Shown here in pieces: positions 33,506 through 35,186 of a stretch of DNA of 35,186 bases. Source of the stretch: Gammaproteobacteria bacterium (GTDB lineage Bacteria; Pseudomonadota; Gammaproteobacteria; Chromatiales; Chromatiaceae); the NCBI GenBank assembly GCA_011390365.1, contig JAABSM010000039.1, positions 1 to 35,186 of the forward strand, in the 5' to 3' direction. How positions within the stretch are numbered: the first letter of the stretch is position 1; each line of letters opens with the position of its first letter. The translations under genes and the position numbers were made by a program. The notes under the pieces were generated by a model. That model ran no database searches and had not been told where the DNA came from. It saw only the letters and a list, made by a program, of their open reading frames with translations.

Positions 33506-33733
33506 ATGTACTATATCGCGATGGTTGATGCCGAGAAATGCTCTCAACACAAATGCAATATCTGCACCCTTTATTGTCCGGAAGCCAATACGCTCATGTT
33601 CGATAAAGCGAAGAACACCTCCTGGGTGGATGTCGACAGATGCAAGGGCTGCGCGCTTTGTGTGTATGTCTGTTCCGACCTGCTTAACCGGGGCTGTATC
33701 AGCATGGTGATGGCGCAGGCCAAGGAGGCATAA
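33506..33733 (+). CDS. porD: 2x[4Fe-4S] ferredoxin-like delta subunit
   Basis: A 75-aa bacterial-type ferredoxin. The second motif is standard, CKGCALCVYVC (C-x2-C-x2-C-x3-C). The first, CSQHKCNICTLYCP, has four residues between the first two cysteines instead of two, which may affect that cluster's geometry or potential. It passes electrons between the ThDP site and external ferredoxin. Last gene of the operon; an inverted repeat follows. Confidence 0.85.
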   Translation: MYYIAMVDAEKCSQHKCNICTLYCPEANTLMFDKAKNTSWVDVDRCKGCALCVYVCSDLLNRGCISMVMAQAKEA

Positions 33734-33750
33734 GCCCCAAAAGAGCAGTT

Positions 33751-33881
33751 AGCCACGGAGACACAGCGCACACAGAGTATTTTCAATAAGTTATGGCGCC
33801 TGCCTTGCTCATCTTGATGGTGACATGGGTAGGTTATACAACGCTTTGTTTTGTCTCAGTGATCTCTGTGCCTCTGTGGCT
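33751..33881. repeat. Inverted 'cacagag' repeats after the oxidoreductase operon
   Basis: AGCCACGGAGACACAG (33751-33766) is complementary to 33866-33881 except at two positions, around a 99-nt spacer. The words CACAGAG and CTCTGTG recur in both arms. It looks like a widespread type of intergenic purine-rich repeat and may act as an operon end. The rest of this spacer holds nothing recognisable. Confidence 0.7.
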
Positions 33882-33945
33882 TCAACTGCCGAATTCAGGA
33901 TACGGCTATCGACGGGTTGCGATCCTATCCATCCCCCATCTTCTG

Positions 33946-33951
33946 TATAAT
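33946..33951 (+). promoter_or_regulatory. Consensus -10 box for the RecQ gene
   Basis: Perfect TATAAT, six bases before the GTG at 33958. The nearest -35-like sequence (TTGCGA, 33917-33922) is 23 bp away, too far. If used, the mRNA would begin at or next to the start codon. Confidence 0.45.
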
Positions 33952-33957
33952 CCTGGC

Positions 33958-35186
33958 GTGGCCAACCTCGACACCTTCCTCGCCCAAACCGCCGCCATCG
34001 ACCTGGAGGTCAACGAGGCGGGGGAGGTGTATGCCATCGGCGCGCTGCTGGGGGAGGCGAGCTTCAGCCGTAGTGGGCGTTTCGATAGCGTGCGGGCGCT
34101 GCGCGAGCTGGACCAATTCTGCGCCCCGGCCGAGCGCATCCTGGGCCACAACATCCTGCGCCATGATCTGCCGCTGCTGCGGGGCCAGGTCAGCGACCTG
34201 GGGCTGTTCCAGAAGCCCGCCATCGACACCCTCTACCTCTCGCCGCTGGCCTTTCCCGAGAACCCCTATCACCGGCTGGTGAAGGACTACAAGCTGGTGC
34301 GCGACAGCCTCAACGATCCGCTGGCGGATGCGCGGCTGGCGTTGACGGTGTTTCGCGACCAATGGGAGCGCTTTGCCGCTCTGCAACAATCCCAGCCGGA
34401 TCGCCTCGCCTTTATCCGCTATTGCCTGGAGAGCGACCGCATGGGCAGCGGCCTGGGGGCCTTCTTCGCCGCCCTGGGCACGGAGCAGGTCACGGCGGCG
34501 CGGGCCTATGCGATCTTTCGCGAGCAGCTCTCCGGCGAGGTCTGCGCCGCACGCTTTCCCGAGGTGGTGATGCGCTACCTGCCGGACCGGGAGCAGCGCA
34601 TCGCCCTGGCCTATTGCGTGGCCTGGCTGGGGGTGGCCGGCGGCAACTCGGTGATCCCGCCCTGGGTGCGACTGCAATTCGAATCCGTCGCGCCCATCCT
34701 CACCCAGCTACGGGACCGCCCCTGCGGCGAGCCCGGGTGCGACTACTGTCGTCGCACCCACCACCCCGAGACCCAGCTCAAACGCTTCTTCGGCTTCGAC
34801 GCCTTTCGCGCCAAGCCCATGGACAAGGATGGCGGCAGCCTGCAACGCAGGATCGTCGCCGAGGCCATGGCGGACCGACCGCTGCTGGCGATCCTGCCCA
34901 CCGGCGGCGGCAAGTCCCTGTGCTATCAACTCCCGGCCCTCACCCGCTACCAACGGCGCGGCTTGCTGACCATCGTCATCTCGCCGCTCCAGGCGTTGAT
35001 GAAGGATCAGGTGGACAACCTGCGCAACAAGACCGGCGCCCCCAATGCGGCGGCGCTCTACGGCATGCTCACGCCGCCCGAACGGGGCGAGGTGCTGGAG
35101 GGGGTGCGCATGGGCGACACCGCCCTGCTCTACGTCGCCCCGGAACAGCTACGCAACCGCTCCTTCAACGAGGCCATCCGCTACCG
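33958..35186 (+). CDS. RecQ-family DNA helicase with N-terminal DEDD exonuclease domain (3' end outside the window)
   Basis: The first 409 residues of a longer protein. Residues about 12-150 form a DEDD-type 3'-5' exonuclease fold: motif I AAIDLEVN (D15, E17), motif II GHNILRHDLPLL and motif III DPLADARLALTVF. A helical linker leads to a cysteine-rich element, CGEPGCDYCRRTHH, a possible zinc site just before the helicase. Then RecQ motif 0/I FFGFDAFR and the Walker A LPTGGGKSLCYQLP, followed by SPLQALMKDQVDNL (motif Ia) and YVAPEQL. It unwinds recombination and replication intermediates. The exonuclease-helicase order resembles WRN. GTG at 33958 is the only start that keeps motif I and fits the -10 box. 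It is transcribed away from the oxidoreductase operon. Confidence 0.88.
   Translation, partial: MANLDTFLAQTAAIDLEVNEAGEVYAIGALLGEASFSRSGRFDSVRALRELDQFCAPAERILGHNILRHDLPLLRGQVSDLGLFQKPAIDTLYLSPLAFPENPYHRLVKDYKLVRDSLNDPLADARLALTVFRDQWERFAALQQSQPDRLAFIRYCLESDRMGSGLGAFFAALGTEQVTAARAYAIFREQLSGEVCAARFPEVVMRYLPDREQRIALAYCVAWLGVAGGNSVIPPWVRLQFESVAPILTQLRDRPCGEPGCDYCRRTHHPETQLKRFFGFDAFRAKPMDKDGGSLQRRIVAEAMADRPLLAILPTGGGKSLCYQLPALTRYQRRGLLTIVISPLQALMKDQVDNLRNKTGAPNAAALYGMLTPPERGEVLEGVRMGDTALLYVAPEQLRNRSFNEAIRY

Noticed and set aside
1-35186. tRNA, rRNA and CRISPR arrays
   Set aside because: No cloverleaf with a CCA end, no rRNA-like stretch and no regularly spaced short direct repeats were found by eye.

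Overview
The window is GC-rich (clearly above 60% G+C by eye in most genes). It looks like a chromosomal piece from a proteobacterium, probably an anaerobic or microaerophilic, autotrophy-capable Gammaproteobacterium. The reasons are a five-gene 2-oxoacid:ferredoxin oxidoreductase operon, a RecQ helicase of the long exonuclease-fused kind, and miniature transposable elements (MITEs). The taxonomic call is inference. No rRNA, tRNA or CRISPR array was seen.

Layout. (1) 185-1909: a stand-alone thiamine-diphosphate enzyme of the acetolactate synthase type. (2) 2186-7357, plus strand: LL-diaminopimelate-aminotransferase-like enzyme, DUF697/YcjF-like membrane protein, SLC1-like (glutamate/dicarboxylate) symporter and a P1B-like P-type ATPase, tightly packed and the last two overlapping. 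(3) 7522-11828: a 64-aa membrane protein on the minus strand, diverging from a plus-strand operon of a small membrane protein, a MamK-like actin, a 54-aa two-helix membrane protein, a second P-type ATPase homologue that has lost all catalytic motifs, and a small soluble protein. (4) 11948-12240: two adjacent MITE-like elements; the second supplies the stop codon of the next gene. (5) 22790-12237, minus strand: a second DUF697 protein, a WD40/peptidoglycan-binding/caspase-fold protein without the catalytic cysteine, an SPFH/band-7 protein, a LivJ-like binding lipoprotein and a very large MscK-type mechanosensitive channel, as one overlapping operon. (6) 23065-27123: a 1352-aa multi-spanning envelope protein of unknown function. 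(7) 27124-29900: a low-GC, repeat-rich stretch with two small hypothetical genes, strong hairpins, a Fic gene broken by a 222-bp MITE with a 10-bp target duplication, and a probable decayed channel gene. (8) 29951-33733: five-subunit pyruvate/2-oxoglutarate:ferredoxin oxidoreductase with a clear sigma70 promoter. (9) 33958 to the end: exonuclease-RecQ helicase, cut by the window edge.

The most interesting part is 2186-11828. An actin closely resembling MamK, the magnetosome-positioning filament, sits with two P-type ATPase homologues. Both have an N-terminal hydrophobic segment plus an arginine-rich motif instead of a metal-binding domain; one is active-looking and one is catalytically dead. 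None of the magnetosome genes mamA, B, E, M, O, P or Q is present in the window. A cytoskeleton-organised, cation-accumulating membrane compartment, ferrosome-like or new, is a reasonable hypothesis. The convergent MscK/caspase-like operon carries a paralogue of the same DUF697 protein, which hints that the two operons are linked.
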